64,000 nt of DNA from Manis javanica (GCF_040802235.1 NC_133157.1:87592001-87656000), one strand, 5' to 3'. Positions 1 through 11,525 are shown, numbered from the stretch's first letter. Notes: generated from the sequence alone by a model not told the origin. Numbers and translations are program-made.

Positions 1-2173
1 GCTGTATTCCGATATCATTTCTAGTAGTTTTGGAGTGGAGTCTTCAGGGTTTTTTATGTACAGTATCATATCATCTGCAAATAGTGACAGTTTAACTTCT
101 TCTTTACCAATCTGGATTCCTTGTATATCTTTGTTTTGTCTGATTACCGTGGCTAGGACCTCCAGTACTATGTTAAATAACAGTGGGGAGAGTGGGTATC
201 CCTGTCTGGTTCCCGATCTCAGAGGAAATGCTTTCAGCTTCTCGCTGTTCAGTATAATGCTGGCTGTGGGTTTATCATATATGGCCTTTATTATGTTGAG
301 GTACTTGCCGTCTATTCCCATTTTGCTGAGAGTTTCTATCATGAATGGATGTTGAATTTTGTCAAATGCTTTTTCAGCATCTATGGAGATGATCATGTGG
401 TTTTTGTCTTTCTTTTTGTTGATGTGGTGGATGATGTTGATGGATTTTCAAATGTTTTACCATTCTTGCATCCCTGGGATGAATCCCACTTGGCCATGGT
501 GTATGATCCTTTTGATATACTGTTGAATTCTGTTTGCTAATATTTTATTGAGTATTTCTGCATCTACATTCATCAGGGATATTGGTCTGTAATTTTCTTT
601 TTTGGTGGGGTCTTGCCTGGTTTTGGTATTAGGGTGATGTTGGCTTCATAGAATGAGTTTGGGAGTATTCCCTCTTCTTCTATTTTTTGGAACACATTAA
701 GGAGAATGGGTATTATGTCTTCCCTGTTTGTGTAATAAAATTCCGAGGTAAATCCGTCCGGCCCTGGGGTTTTGTTCTTGGGTAGTTTTTTTATTACCGT
801 TTCAATTTCTTTGCTTGTAATTGGTTTGTTTAACTTTTGTGTTTCTTCCTTGGTCAGTCCTGGGAGGTTGTATTTTTCTAGCAAGTTGTCTATTTCTTCT
901 AGGTTTTTCAGCTTGTTGGCATATAGGTTTTCATAGTAGTCTTTAATAATTCTTTGTATTTCTGTGGAGTCTGTCATGATTTTTCCATTCTCATTTCTGA
1001 TTATGTTGATTTGTGTTGATTCTCTTTTTCTCTTAATAAGTTGGGCTAGAGGCTTATCTATTTTGTTTATTCTCTCAAAGAACCAGCTCTTGGTTTCGTT
1101 GATTTTTGCTATTGTTTCATTCTTCTCAATTTTGTTTATTTCTTCTCTGATCTTTATTATGCCCCTCCTTCTGCTGACTTTAGGCCTCATTTGTTGTTGT
1201 ATTTCCAATTTGATAATTGTGACATTAGACTATTCATTTGGGATTGTTCTTCCTTCTTCAAGCGTGCCTGGATTGCTATATACTTTCCTCTTAAAACTGC
1301 TTTCGCTGCGTCCCACAGAAGTTTGGGCTTAGTGTTGTTGTTGTCATTTGTTTCTATATATTCCTTGATCTCTATTTTGATTTGTTCATTGATCCATTGA
1401 TTATTTAGTAGCATGTTGTTAAGCCTCCATGTGTTTGTGAGCCTTTTTGTTTTCTTTGTAGAATTTATTTCTAGTTTTATACCTTTGTGGTCTGAAAAAT
1501 TGGTTGGTAGAATTTCAGTATTTTGGAATTTACTGAGGCTCTTTTTGTGAGCTAGTATGTGGTCTATTCTGGAGAATGTTCCATGTGCACTTGAGAAGAA
1601 TGTGTATCCTGTTGCTTTTGGATGTAGAGTTCTATAGATGTCTGTTAGGTCCATCTGTTCTAGTGTGTTGTTCAGTGCCTGTGTGTCCTTACTTATTTTC
1701 TGCCCGGTGGATCTATCCTTCGGGGTGAGTGGTGTGTTGAAGTCTCCTACAATGAATGCATTGCAGTCTATTTCCCTCTTTAGTTCTGTTAGTATTTGCT
1801 TCACATATGCTGGTGCTCCTGTATTGGGTGCATATATATTTAGAATGGTGATATCCTCTTGTTGGACTGCGCCCTTTATCATTATATAGTATCCTTCTTT
1901 ATCTCTTGTTACTTTCTTTGTTTTGTTGTCTATTTTCTCTGATATTAGTACTGCAACCCCTGCTTTCTTCTCACTGTTGTTTGCCTGAAATATGTTTTTG
2001 TAACTCTTGGCTTTTAGTCTATGCTTGTCTTTGGGTTTAAGGTGAGTTTCTTGTAAGCAGCATATAGATGGGTCTTGCTTTTTTATCCATTCTATTACTC
2101 TGTGTCTTTTGATTGGTGCATTAAGGCCATTTACATTTAGGGTGACTATTGAAAGATATGTACTTATTGCCAT
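1..2173 (-). pseudogene. L1 ORF2 (endonuclease-reverse transcriptase), 5' two thirds, broken
   Basis: ORF2 encodes the APE-like endonuclease and reverse transcriptase that perform target-primed reverse transcription. The ATG at 2173-2171 starts a frame with the endonuclease hallmarks NVNGLNAPIKRH, CLQETHLK, YAPN, GDFNTPL and, near the end of the domain, SDHKGI. A frameshift lies at about 1187-1208. The next frame reads into the RT domain ([13 protein letters not shown]) and stops at 573 after another frameshift. Left of that, two in-frame stops sit at about 445-460. The RT core continues, with DAEKAFDKI at about 380 and the catalytic FADD at about 70-85. The C-terminal domain is off the left edge. 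The frame can be opened to 2200 only with a TTG start, so I use the ATG. Confidence 0.9.
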
Positions 2174-2647
2174 TGCAGGCTTTAGATTCGTGGTTACCAA
2201 AGGTTCAAGGTTAGCTTCTTTAGTATCTTACTGCCTATCTTAGCTTGCTTATTGAGCTGTTATATATACTGTTTGGAGATTCTTTTCTTCTCTCCCTTCT
2301 TATTCCTCCTCCTCCATTCTTCATATGTTGTGTGTTTTGTTCTGTGCTCTTTTTAGGAGTGCTCCCATCTAGAGCAGTCCCTTTAGGATGCCCTGTAGAG
2401 GTGGTTTGTGGGAAGCAAAATCCCTCAGCTTTTGCTTGTCTGGGAATTGTTTAATCCCACCATCATATTTAAATGATAGTCATGCTAGATACAGTATCCT
2501 TGGTTCAAGGCCCTTCTGTTTCATTGCATTAAGTATATCATGCCATTCTCTTCTGGCCTGTAGGGTTTCTCTCGAGAAGTCTGATGGTAGCCTGATGGGT
2601 TTTCCTTTATAGGTGACCTTTTTCTCTCTAGCTGCCTTTAAAACTCT

Positions 2648-3238
2648 TTACTTGTCCTTGATCCTTGCCATTTTAATTACTATGTGTCTTCGTGTTGTCC
2701 TCCTTGGATCCTTTCTGTTGGGGGTTCTGTGTAATTCCATGGTCTGTTCGATTATTTCCTCCCCCAGTTTGGGGAAGTTTTCAGCAATTATTTCTTCAAG
2801 GAGACTTTCTATCCCTTTTTCTCTTTCTTCTTCTTCTGGTTCCCCTATAATACGAATGTTATTCCTTTTGGTTTGGTCACTTAGTTCTCTTAATGTTGTT
2901 TCATTCCTGGAGATTCTTTTATCTCTCTCTATGTCAGTTTCTATATGTTCCTGCTGTCTGGCTTCTATTCCTTCAATGGCCTCTTGCGTCTTATCCATTC
3001 TGCTTATAAATCCTTCCAGGGATTGTTTCACTTCTGTGATCTCCCTCCGGACTTCATCCCATTGCTCTTGCATTTTTCTCTGCATCTCATCCCATTGCTC
3101 TTGCATTTTTCTCTGCATCTCTGTCAGCATGTTCATGATTTTTATTTTGAATTCTTTTTCAGGAGGACTGGTTAGGTCTGTCTCCTTTTGAGGTGTTGTC
3201 TCTGTGATCTTTGTCTGCTTGTAGTTTTGCCTTTTCAT
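2648..3238 (-). pseudogene. L1 ORF1 (RNA-binding chaperone), truncated by a stop
   Basis: This is L1 ORF1p, the trimeric coiled-coil RNA-binding protein of the L1 particle. The 196 readable residues begin at an ATG (3238-3236). They hold a lysine-rich N terminus, a heptad-rich coiled coil of about residues 35-110, and the start of the RRM (RNNIRIIGEPE at about residues 124-134). A TAA follows at 2648 after ARIKDK. The same frame continues as recognisable C-terminal domain (RVLKAAREKK, FSRETLQARREW) to a TGA near 2482, so the TAA is a premature stop. An 11-residue unit, MQRKMQEQWDE, is present twice in tandem in the coiled coil, as a 33-bp DNA repeat at about 3058-3123. Confidence 0.9.
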
Positions 3239-3589
3239 GGTGATAGAGATAGTTTGCAGACCTGGTACGAGTGACCGCTGGAAGAGCTTCCCTTCTTGTT
3301 GGTTTGTGGCCTTCCTCTCCTGAGAGAATAGCGACCTCTAGTGTCTTATGCCTGTCAGCTGTGTGCAGACAGGGCTTCTGCTACCTGCGCATTTGCTAAG
3401 GAGTTTATCTCAGCTGTTGCTGTGGGCGTGGCCTGGCTGGGGCTGCTCCTCCAAAGTCATGGAGCCCTGTTGGAGGGGTAGCGGCCGGGAGGCTATTTTT
3501 CTCCGTAAGGGGTCTCTGTGCTCCCTGTTGCCCAGGGGGATAGAGTGCGCAGAGATCCACAGATTCCCTGCCTCTGGTCTAAGTGTCCT

Positions 3590-4580
3590 GTCCTGCCCCT
3601 TTAAGACTTCCAAAAAGCACTCTCCAAACCAAAACAACAACAGCAACAATGAGAGAGGGAACAGAAAAAAAAGGAAAAAACACGTGTTTGTTTGTTTGTT
3701 TTTTCCCTCAGGCACCGGTCCCAGGCACCCGCTCACTGGTCCTGCTGCCCTGCCTCCCTAGCACCGGGGTCCCTGTCCCTTCAAGGCTTCCAAGAAGCAC
3801 CCGCCCACCGGTCCCGCAGGGAAAAACGCGCGATATTCTTTGTCTTCAGGCGCCGGTCCCAGGCACCCGCTCACCGGTCCTGCTGCTCTGCCTCCCTAAC
3901 ACCGGGGTCCCTGTCCCTTTAAGGCTTCCAAAAAGCACTCGCCTAAAAGAGAAGAAAAAAAAGGGGGGGAAAAACGCGCGATTTCCTCCGTCTTCAGGCA
4001 CCAGTCTCAGGCACCCGCTCACCGGTCCCGCAGGGAAAAACGCGCAATATTCTTTGTCCTCAGGTGCCGGTCCCAGGCACCTGCTCACCCGTCCTGCTGC
4101 TCTGCCTCCCTAGCACCAGGGTCCCTGTCCCTTTAAGGCTTCCAAAAAGCACTCGCCAAGAAGAGGAAAAAAAAGGGAAAAACGCGCTATTTCCTCCGTC
4201 CTCAGGTTCCAGTCTCAGGCACCCGCCCTCCTGTCCTGCAGGGAAAAACACGCGGTAATCTTTGTCCTCAGGCGCCGGTCCCAGGCACCCCCTCACTGGC
4301 CCTGCCGCCCTGCCTCCCTAGCAGTGGGCTCCCTGTCCCTTTAAGGCTTCCAAAAAGCACTCGTCAAAAAGAGAAAAAAAAAGGGGGGTGAAAACACGCG
4401 ATTTCCTCCGTCCTCAGGCGCCGGTCTCAGGCACCCGCCCACTGGTCCCGTAGGGAAAAACGTGCGATCTTTGTCCTCAGGCACCGGTCCCAGGCACCGC
4501 TCACCGGTCCCGCCGCCCTGCCTCCCTAGCAACGGGGTCCCTGTCCCTTTAAGGCTTCCAAAAAGCACTCTCCAAAAAAA
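3590..4580 (-). repeat. Tandem repeats in the L1 5' UTR
   Basis: A block recurs about six times, marked on the plus strand by the string CTTTAAGGCTTCCAAAAAGC or close variants near 3600, 3775, 3913, 4127, 4338 and 4547. Later units are about 210 bp and earlier ones shorter. Each unit also holds a CAGGC-ACCGGTCCCAGGCACC segment and an A-rich tract. Tandem 5' UTR monomers are known to carry promoter activity in some mammalian L1 families. Here the promoter role is inference from position. Confidence 0.85.
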
Positions 4581-4817
4581 AAAAAAAACCGCTGCGGTTT
4601 CTTTCCACCCGCCAGGAGCCGGAGGGAGGGGCACTCGGGTCCCACCGGGCCGGGGCTTGTATCTTACCCCCTTCGCAAGGCACTGGGTTCTTGCATGTGT
4701 GGATGTGGTCTGAATGTTGTCCTGTGTCCTCTGGTCTCTATTTTAGGAAGAGTTTTGTTTGTTATATTTTCCTAGCTCTATGTGTTTTTTGGGAGGAGAT
4801 TTCCACTGCTCTACTCA

Positions 4818-4838
4818 CGCCGCCATCTTGGCTCCGCC
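4818..4838 (-). promoter_or_regulatory. YY1-like site at the L1 5' end
   Basis: The minus strand at the element's first bases contains CAAGATGGCGGC, a good match to the YY1 core that positions transcription start in human L1. The role here is inferred from sequence similarity and location. Confidence 0.6.
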
Positions 4839-4839
4839 A

Positions 4840-5600
4840 ATTAATTTATTTTTTAAAACCAAGTGAAACAGAACTCCAGCCATATGTAAGAAATATACTT
4901 TTATAAACTGCGTGAGCACTTCAGGCCCCTAGTTGTGATTGTGAGGTAAGGAATTCTACTTCAGCCATAAAATGAAATTTTTAATAAATTTACGTGAAAA
5001 TTTCCTGTAAATAACTCGTTTCTGTGGGTTGGAGAAAGGCTTGAGGGATGAAGACTCCCTGACTGGGGAGACGGGAAAGGAGCATCCCAAGGTGCCACCC
5101 CTTCCCTGACGCCACCCAGCCTGGCCCCTTTCCTTCCCAGGATTTGGGCCGTGTCGCGGGGAGGTCTCTCCACCCCACATTCCTCCACAACCCACCGCAC
5201 CCCACCTCTGCTGGGGGCTCTGCACTCATCCCCCGTCCGGCTTTCCTGAGGACGAACAGAAATCACTAGACCAGATCGCGCTGGTCTCAGCGCTCCCGGG
5301 ACCTTAAGCAAAAAACTCAGGGCCTGGAGGACTCGGGGTGACGCGGAAAACCCCTGGGGGCCTCGCTTAATCCTCTCCCTTAACCGTCACCCAGTGCGCA
5401 TACCGGATGATAGGTGCATTGGGGACTCCAGGGAGGTGCGGGACCCTCCTTGGCGGTGTCCGGGCCCCCGCTGGCTTCCCCAGGTCCACCGAGGCAGCCC
5501 GACTAGCCTGGAACTAGCTGGAACCAAGCCTTGCCACGCACCGGCATTTACGTGGGCCGAAGTCCCGCCCACAGGCTGGCTCAGCCAGTCCCCTCGCGGG
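4840..5600. other. GC-rich upstream flank of the cathepsin L-like gene
   Basis: Unique-looking DNA rises in GC toward 5400-5600, with scattered CpGs. It lies between the L1 5' end and the cathepsin L-like exon 1, so it may hold that gene's promoter. Overlapping open frames on both strands (for example 4961-5311 and 5394-5624) are compositional and resemble no protein I know. Confidence 0.4.
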
Positions 5601-5609
5601 CCGACCAGC

Positions 5610-5875
5610 CGACTCAGGCCTTAAAGGCAGAGTCAGGAGCAACTGGATCAGAACCGGAGGCTCCCTACCGTTGGAGGTTTTCGTTATCTGAAGTGCGCGT
5701 GCGCACGTAAGCTTCCCAGACTAGGGTCGCAGCGCGCTGGGGATAGGGAATGGAGAAGGGGACCCATCCAGGGACACCGGCGAGGGGGCGAGCACCACCC
5801 TGGAAATGAGAGCGTCTGCCCTCCAGCTGTTGGCGAGGCTGGGTCGGCACAGCCTGGAGCCCTGCCAGCATTGAG
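5610..5875 (+). other. Cathepsin L-like non-coding exon 1
   Basis: The stretch resembles the 5' UTR exon of mammalian CTSL as I remember it: GGCAGAGTCAGG at about 5625-5636, CAGAACCGGAGG at about 5650, AGTGCGCGTGCGCA at about 5692, and GAGAGCGTCTGCCC near 5808. It ends at CATTGAG/GTGGGC (about 5875), a usable splice donor. Together with exons 2-4 downstream in order and with splice sites, this shows a genomic duplicate or orthologous locus rather than a processed copy. The assignment rests on recalled similarity. Confidence 0.6.
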
Positions 5876-6754
5876 GTGGGCAGTGGGGGGAGTGGGGGTG
5901 GGGGAGGCGGTGCGGGAACCCAACACAACAGTCCTTGGCGGTGCCCTAGCCAGGCCCAAGGATGGGGCCTGGCTGGACGTGGCAGTCTGAAGCCTGCACC
6001 CGGGACTGCGGGCCCAGCTGTCCCTGCGCCGCCATCAACATCCTCTGGAAGAGGAGGGCGGGGAGCGGGAGGGCATGCCAGAGGCCAGGCCGGTGCTCTG
6101 GGCCCCGGGAGAGCCTGGCCTTGCTCAGGGGTGGGTTCTGTGAACTCCTCTCCTGCCCAGCGACCGCTCTCCCGCTTTGGGGGAGCGAGCCGGGTGTTGG
6201 TGGCAGAGGCTTCCTCTGGGAAGCCTTTTCAGAAAGGTTTCAATTCAAGAACTGTAGGTCCAAAGGCATGTTGCTAACTGTGGGTCCCCCTTCTTTACAT
6301 TAATGAGAAGAAAGGTGGAAGGTGACTGACTGCCCAACTCCTGGAGATCCCTGCCCTCCTGGGGACCAGGTGTCCTGATAAATAACTTGCTGGGTCGTTT
6401 CAGTACCTACAGTAAATAACCTGGACCAACAGTGCCCTGGTTTCCTAAGATTCTGACCCATAAATTACCCTGTGACCTTTATCAAAACCTAGATTATCAT
6501 TGCACTATTACAGTGAAGTCTGTCAATTCCTAGAGCACTTGTCACCTCGTTTTTCATTTTGATGTCTGAATCAGATCTCTCTGCTGTTTGGTAAGTTCTT
6601 GGCCTATTTCTTCACAACCCACATCCTTGCCTTCCACAGCCCTTTCCTGAATATTTGGGAAGGTAATTTAAATGTTTTTACTCTAGCATCTCAGGAGAAC
6701 ATAGGGTGTCTTAGAAGGATTGGTCTAATCAGATACTCATTTCATATCCTTTCT

Positions 6755-7602
6755 TAGGTTTTTGAAACATGCATCTCTCACTCCTGACTGTCCTGTGCTT
6801 GGGAATCGCCTCGGCTGTTCCACAACTAGATCAAAGCTTAGATGCACAGTGGTCCCAGTGGAGGGCAACACACAAGAAACTCTATAGCAAGGTTGGTAAC
6901 ATCTGAAACTGTGCAGAGGGACCCTGCCGAGAGTGGTCAGTGCTGTTGGGAGTTTATAGCAGAGAGGAGCTTCTTGAGGGCCTCTCACCAAGGCAGTAAC
7001 CATGGCACACACTGCTGAGCAGAATGTGGAACAATTCTTACATACGCAGAAGTGGAGTTCAGGGCCATACATACGGGCATTCTAAATGTAACATTTTGAG
7101 GGACTGCCATGCTGGTTTTCACAGCAGCTGTATCACAGCAGTGTCCCATTGTGTAGACACTGGAGATCAGCTCCCAGAAGTATGAGGCCATCCTGGCCAC
7201 GGCTTCTCTTCCATTGTGCCTGAAAATCCACTTTGTGAGGATCGGTTGGGTTTTAAGTAGAAATAAAGCTAATTGGTTATGTATTTGCCTGTAGAATGAA
7301 GAAGGATGGAGGAGAGCAGTGTGGGAGAAGAACCTGAAAATGATTGAACAGCACAATCGGGAATACAGCTTAGGGAAACACGGCTTCACAATGACAATGA
7401 ATGCCTTTGGAGACATGGTGAGTGTGGCATGGGTGGCTGTACGTTAGGTGCTTCTTCTTCTCAGTACTTTCACGAAATAACCTTGCTTTTTCAACATTTT
7501 ATTTTACTTTTAAAGACCAATGAAGAATTCAGGCAAGTAATAAATGGCTTTAAAAACCTGAGACAGAAAAAGGGGAAATATGTTGTAAGGCTTCTGCAGT
7601 GA
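6755..7602 (+). pseudogene. Cathepsin L-like gene truncated to signal peptide plus I29 prodomain
   Basis: Three coding exons with splice sites are visible. Exon 2 (ATG 6769 to 6891) encodes a signal peptide (MHLSLLTVLCLGIASA) and the prodomain start (AQWSQWRATHKKLY). Exon 3 (7295-7417) carries the ERFNIN-type helix ([19 protein letters not shown]) and the GNFD-like MNAFGD segment, and ends at ATG/GTGAGT. Exon 4 (from 7516 after TTTTAAAG) gives TNEEFRQVINGFKNL and stops at TGA 7600-7602. Phases agree, so 110 codons are open across the joins. In cathepsin L exon 4 would continue into the mature protease, but similarity ends at about GKYV, so the Cys-His-Asn catalytic domain is absent. It may be a dead duplicate. 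Stand-alone I29 propeptides such as rodent CTLA-2 do act as cysteine protease inhibitors, so function is possible but unproven. Confidence 0.75.
7032..7130 (-). repeat. 99-bp segment also present at 8242-8340 (copy 1)
   Basis: This segment in intron 2 of the cathepsin L-like gene matches 8242-8340 at roughly 92% by eye. Both contain GGGCCATACATACGGGCATT. The downstream copy is embedded in recognisable antisense L1 3' sequence, while this one has no clear L1 on either side. Confidence 0.75.
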
Positions 7603-8030
7603 ACCACTGGGACAACAATTTTCATAAAATGGAAGTGCATGTTTAATTTAAACAAATGTTTTTTTGTTTCTCAAGATTCATGCTGACCTAGAGCATAAAA
7701 AGTTTAGGTTACCACCTCCCACGGGGGGTTGGGGGGGACGACAAAGTGGTAACTGATGTGAAAACTGGAAGACGAGCTTTCCAAAGAAGATACGTCTGCT
7801 CCAAACTGTAAGGAGACTGTTTCAGACAGTTGCAGGAGGTACAATGACACATCATTCTGTGATGATTTTTCATTTAGAACAGTTCTTTTAAACGAATTTC
7901 ACTCATTTGCAATTCCAACTTTTCATGCACAGCTATAATAAGTGAAGTGGCAATTTGATGACTAGGAATCTCATATATGGGAAATAATACACTATTGATC
8001 CTTTTATGTCCAGCTTACTTAGAATAAAGG
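7603..8030. other. No recognisable gene
   Basis: AT-rich sequence after the truncated exon 4. I looked for the missing cathepsin catalytic exons on the plus strand and saw no QGQCGSCWAF-like or equivalent coding. A G-rich tract lies at about 7722-7738. Confidence 0.4.
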
Positions 8031-8034
8031 ACTT

Positions 8035-8490
8035 GAGGCTCATCCATGTTATGTATCAGAACTTCATTCCTTTTTTAAGGCTGAATAATATTCCACTGTG
8101 TGCATGGACCGCATATTGTTTACCCACTCATCTCTGAATGGACATTTGGGTTCTTTCTACCTTTTTGCTATTGTGTATAACATTGCTATCAATATTGGTG
8201 TACAAATACCTGTTTGAGTATCTGCTTTTAATTCTTTTATGCAATTCTTACTTACGCAGAAGTAGAGTTCAGGGCCATACATACGGGCATTCTAAATGTA
8301 ACGTTTTGCGGGACTACCATGCTGGTTTCCATAGCAGCTGCACCATTTTACATTCCCATCAGCAATGCATAGGGTTCTAATTTCTCCACATCTTAAGCAA
8401 CTCATTTCTGGTTTTTTTTTGTTTTTTGTTTTTGTATTTTAAATAATAGCCATCCTAATGAATGTGAAATGCTATCTCATGGTAGTTTTT
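8035..8490 (-). mobile_element. Old L1 3'-end fragment, antisense
   Basis: The plus strand reads the reverse complement of an L1 ORF2 end: GCTGAATAATATTCCACTGTG at about 8081-8101, the tract leading to TACATTCCCATCAGCAATGC at about 8350, and CATCCTAATGAATGTGAAATG at about 8450. These are standard landmarks of antisense mammalian L1. The copy is diverged and short. It includes the second copy of the 99-bp segment (8242-8340). Confidence 0.75.
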
Positions 8491-9930
8491 ACAAAATTAA
8501 AAAGAATTTAAAGTCTTAATATATGTACACAGAATAACCAAACAACAAAATATCTGATAAGCTGGTGTTGAATTATTTCTCAAAAAATGAGCATGACAGG
8601 CTGCACTTCCTCATTGTCCACCACTGAGCAGATGTCCTAGGAGCTGAAGAACTGCTCTGTAACAACCTGCATTGTCCTCACTGATAGGGAAATTGTTTTT
8701 TTTTTTTTTGTAAATGGATCCTGTATGTTTTGATTTATTTTGTTTAGTAAGTTGAAAGTTCTTAATAAATTTACTCAATGAACAGTGTGCCAAAACACTG
8801 TCACTTTTGAAGCTTTTAGCAAATCAGGTAATTGAAAACAAACTTGACAAATGGGAAGACATTGAAATCTGGGTCTTAAGAATGAAACTAAGCAACATAA
8901 GTTGATTGAAGCTCAAATAGGATAAAAGTTAATTTTGAAAGTTCTATAACTCTGCTTTGTAGTTTTCCAACTTATGATGGAGCTTCTATTTTTAATAGGG
9001 TAAATGTGAATTCTGCATCAAAGAAGAATGAAACAGAAAAACAAAGGAATACAACGGTCCATGGCTTTGCAGTATCAAAATTTGGTGAGTCATTCAAAAG
9101 AATTAAAATGGAGAATTTATTTGATGAGTTTCAGCTTATAAAAATTGTATTTTGAAGAAGGTACTCTGAGTGGAGACAAGACAATCTGAGAATGTTAGGG
9201 CTGAAATATTTCTTTTTAATATGAAAAAAATGGAATTGAAACTCTCCTCCAGTTAGCAAAATTTGTCCTGATCCAGGTACCTCAGAGACAGACTCTTCTC
9301 CACTGGAAATGAGAACTAGAAAGAAGAATCCAGTGAAGAGGTCTGCAAGTCCAAGTCAGGGAACTATCAAAGGCAACTTCAGAGAAGGCCACAGGGAATT
9401 TTATTTAAAAATTTAAAATAAAAAAAACATTTTGAAAGTATTTGTTTTTAGAAAAAGACCAATGACATGACATTAGAGACAGATGCCCCTTGAAATGGAC
9501 TGAAGAATATCTGAAGTATATAAGTACATGCTGAGTATAATTATTCTACTTGCATATATATATATATATATTTTAAAGTTCAGATAATACAAAAAGTTTA
9601 AACATTTTTAGAAAGAATTTAATTTTTCTAAATAGCTTTTGAAAAAAGTGATTTTATACATCCCTTAACACTGAAACAATTGTCAGTTAGTATTTCAAGA
9701 ACTTACATAATCATTTTTGTGCTTTTTTTTTTTTAACTCTTAAATGTTCTGGTTTAGATCCTAAATTATATAGTCACCTTACTGGCTATATTCATTGATG
9801 GGTGAAGCAAATAAAATAAATAAAACAGTAATTAGGGATGAAGAATAGTTGAACAGTGTACTAATAAGCTTGATTTAATGAACAAATGTAAATCAATTTT
9901 ACAATCCTTCTTGACTGCTCACCTCTGGAG
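8490..9930. other. AT-rich DNA without a gene
   Basis: No coding similarity found. A (TA)n tract lies at about 9555-9572. The region is A/T-rich with several homopolymer runs. It probably contains further eroded transposon sequence, which I cannot name. Confidence 0.35.
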
Positions 9931-9939
9931 CACACCCAT

Positions 9940-11525
9940 GCTCTCTCCTTGAGTGTGTACTTTGCTTTACTGAACTACTTTTGGCTTGTAAAAAAAACAT
10001 CCTCAAGAACACATGAAACATTAACCACGTATTATCCCTTAAAGTATATCTCAATGAACTTCAAAGACTCAAGTTCATACAGTTCCTGCACCGCCAAGGA
10101 AATCAACAAAATGAAAAGGCAGCCTACTGTGTGGGAGAATTTATTTGCGAACAATATATCTGATAGGGGACTAATATCCAAAATATATAAAGAACTCCTA
10201 CAACTCAACACCAAAAAAAGTAATAATAATCTGATTAAAAAGTAGGCGGAGGACCTGAACAGACATTTTTTCCAAAGAAGACATAGAGAATGGACAGCTG
10301 GTTAACATGGGAGATCAGGGACCTGTGAAATAGGTAAAGGGGATAAAGAGGCAAAAACTTCAAATTGTAAAATAATTTGGTCACAGAATGGAAGTATAGC
10401 ATAAGGAATATAACTCATAATATGTAATAAATTTCTATGATGACAAATGGTAACGACACTTATTATGGTGGGCATTTAGTAATGTATATAATTGATGAAT
10501 CACTTATTCATCTGAAACCAATATAATCATATAAACTACATTTCAATTTTTAAAATTCTTAGAATTAGTAAGAAGTGGCTGGATATGATATCAGTATTCA
10601 AAATTCAATTGCAGCTCTATGTATTCTTAATGAGTAAGTCTAAATAAATACTGCCTAACTTACAAGAGCAACAAAAATGACAAGGGAACCAGAAATAAAT
10701 CTAACTTGTGTTAAACCTTTATAAGAAACTTATGTAACTTTATTAAATACACTTTTGAAAGACCTAATAAATGGAGAAGAATTCTATCTTAAGAATGTTA
10801 GTTGTTCCCAAATTAATCTACAGATTTCTAACAGAATCCTTACAGTTTTTCATGGAACTTGAAAGGCTGGTTTCTCAAATTTATATAGAAGAGCAAAAGG
10901 CCAAGGAAAGCTCAGATATTCCTGAAGAACAAGAGGCAAGAAGTAGCTTTTCTATGAGATATCAAAATGCAGAATAAAGCCACAGCGATTAAGATGGTGT
11001 GGAATTGGCAGGACATACACATAGAGGATTGGAATAGAACAGAAAGCCCAGAAACAGACATATACACATATAGACACTTGATATAGACCAAGTCCATGCT
11101 ACAGATAACTGGAGAAAGGACAGAGTACTGATAAATAAATGATGCTGGGATATTTGAATACCATAGGAAAAGAGAAATACGTTAATGTGATACTTGTAAG
11201 CCAGTGATTTCCAAATCACTATTATTTTTAGCCTAATCTAATTCTCTTTGATAGAGATTCCTAACTCAGACCAGACACATAAACACAAGAATTTAAGGCC
11301 TAAGTATGAAAACAAAACATTATACTTTTATTTCCTACAGGAGGATGGTTTGTGAAATTGGAGTAGGAAAGCAATTCTTAAACAAGATTGTAAAGAAAGC
11401 AAAGATCATAATGGAAAAGATTGAGACATTCAATCAAATCAAAATCTTCTTTTCCTCAACAGACAGTAAAAAGGAATAAAATAAATTGGGGAAAGATATA
11501 TGCAACACATATAATAAAAAAAAAA
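9940..11525 (+). mobile_element. Old L1 ORF2 fragments, sense
   Basis: Two sense-strand L1 blocks are recognisable. At about 10080-10300 are AAGGAAATCAACAAAATGAA and AACTCCTACAACTCAACACC, typical of the 3' end of ORF2. At about 10560-11520 is the segment that normally lies upstream of it, with TCAAATTTATATAGAAGAGC, GACCAAGTCCATGCTACAG and ATTCAATCAAATCAAAATCT. The two blocks are in inverse order relative to an intact L1, so there are either two insertions or a rearrangement. Frames are broken throughout. Confidence 0.75.

Larger units (their letters stand above)
1..4838 (-). mobile_element. LINE-1 retrotransposon, 5' portion (continues past left edge)
   Basis: A long interspersed element runs right to left. 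Its 5' end is at about 4838, where the minus strand reads GGCGGAGCCAAGATGGCGGC, holding a CAAGATGGC core like the YY1 site at the start of human L1. Then come a GC-rich 5' UTR of about 1.6 kb, ORF1 (3238 to 2648), a spacer and ORF2 (from 2173 leftward past base 1). The 3' UTR and poly(A) tail lie outside the window. Several breaks are visible in both ORFs, so this copy cannot retrotranspose on its own. The still-readable frames and preserved 5' end suggest it is fairly young. Confidence 0.93.

Noticed and set aside
3348..4634. Several ORFs in the L1 5' UTR
   Set aside because: They are repeated translations of the tandem 5' UTR units, not genes.
1..4838. Antisense plus-strand ORFs such as 2613-3191 and 964-1332
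   Set aside because: Exact shadows of L1 ORF1 and ORF2 on the opposite strand.
5876..6303. Glycine/proline-rich open frames downstream of cathepsin L-like exon 1
   Set aside because: They fall in intron 1 of the cathepsin L-like gene in GC-rich DNA and resemble no protein.
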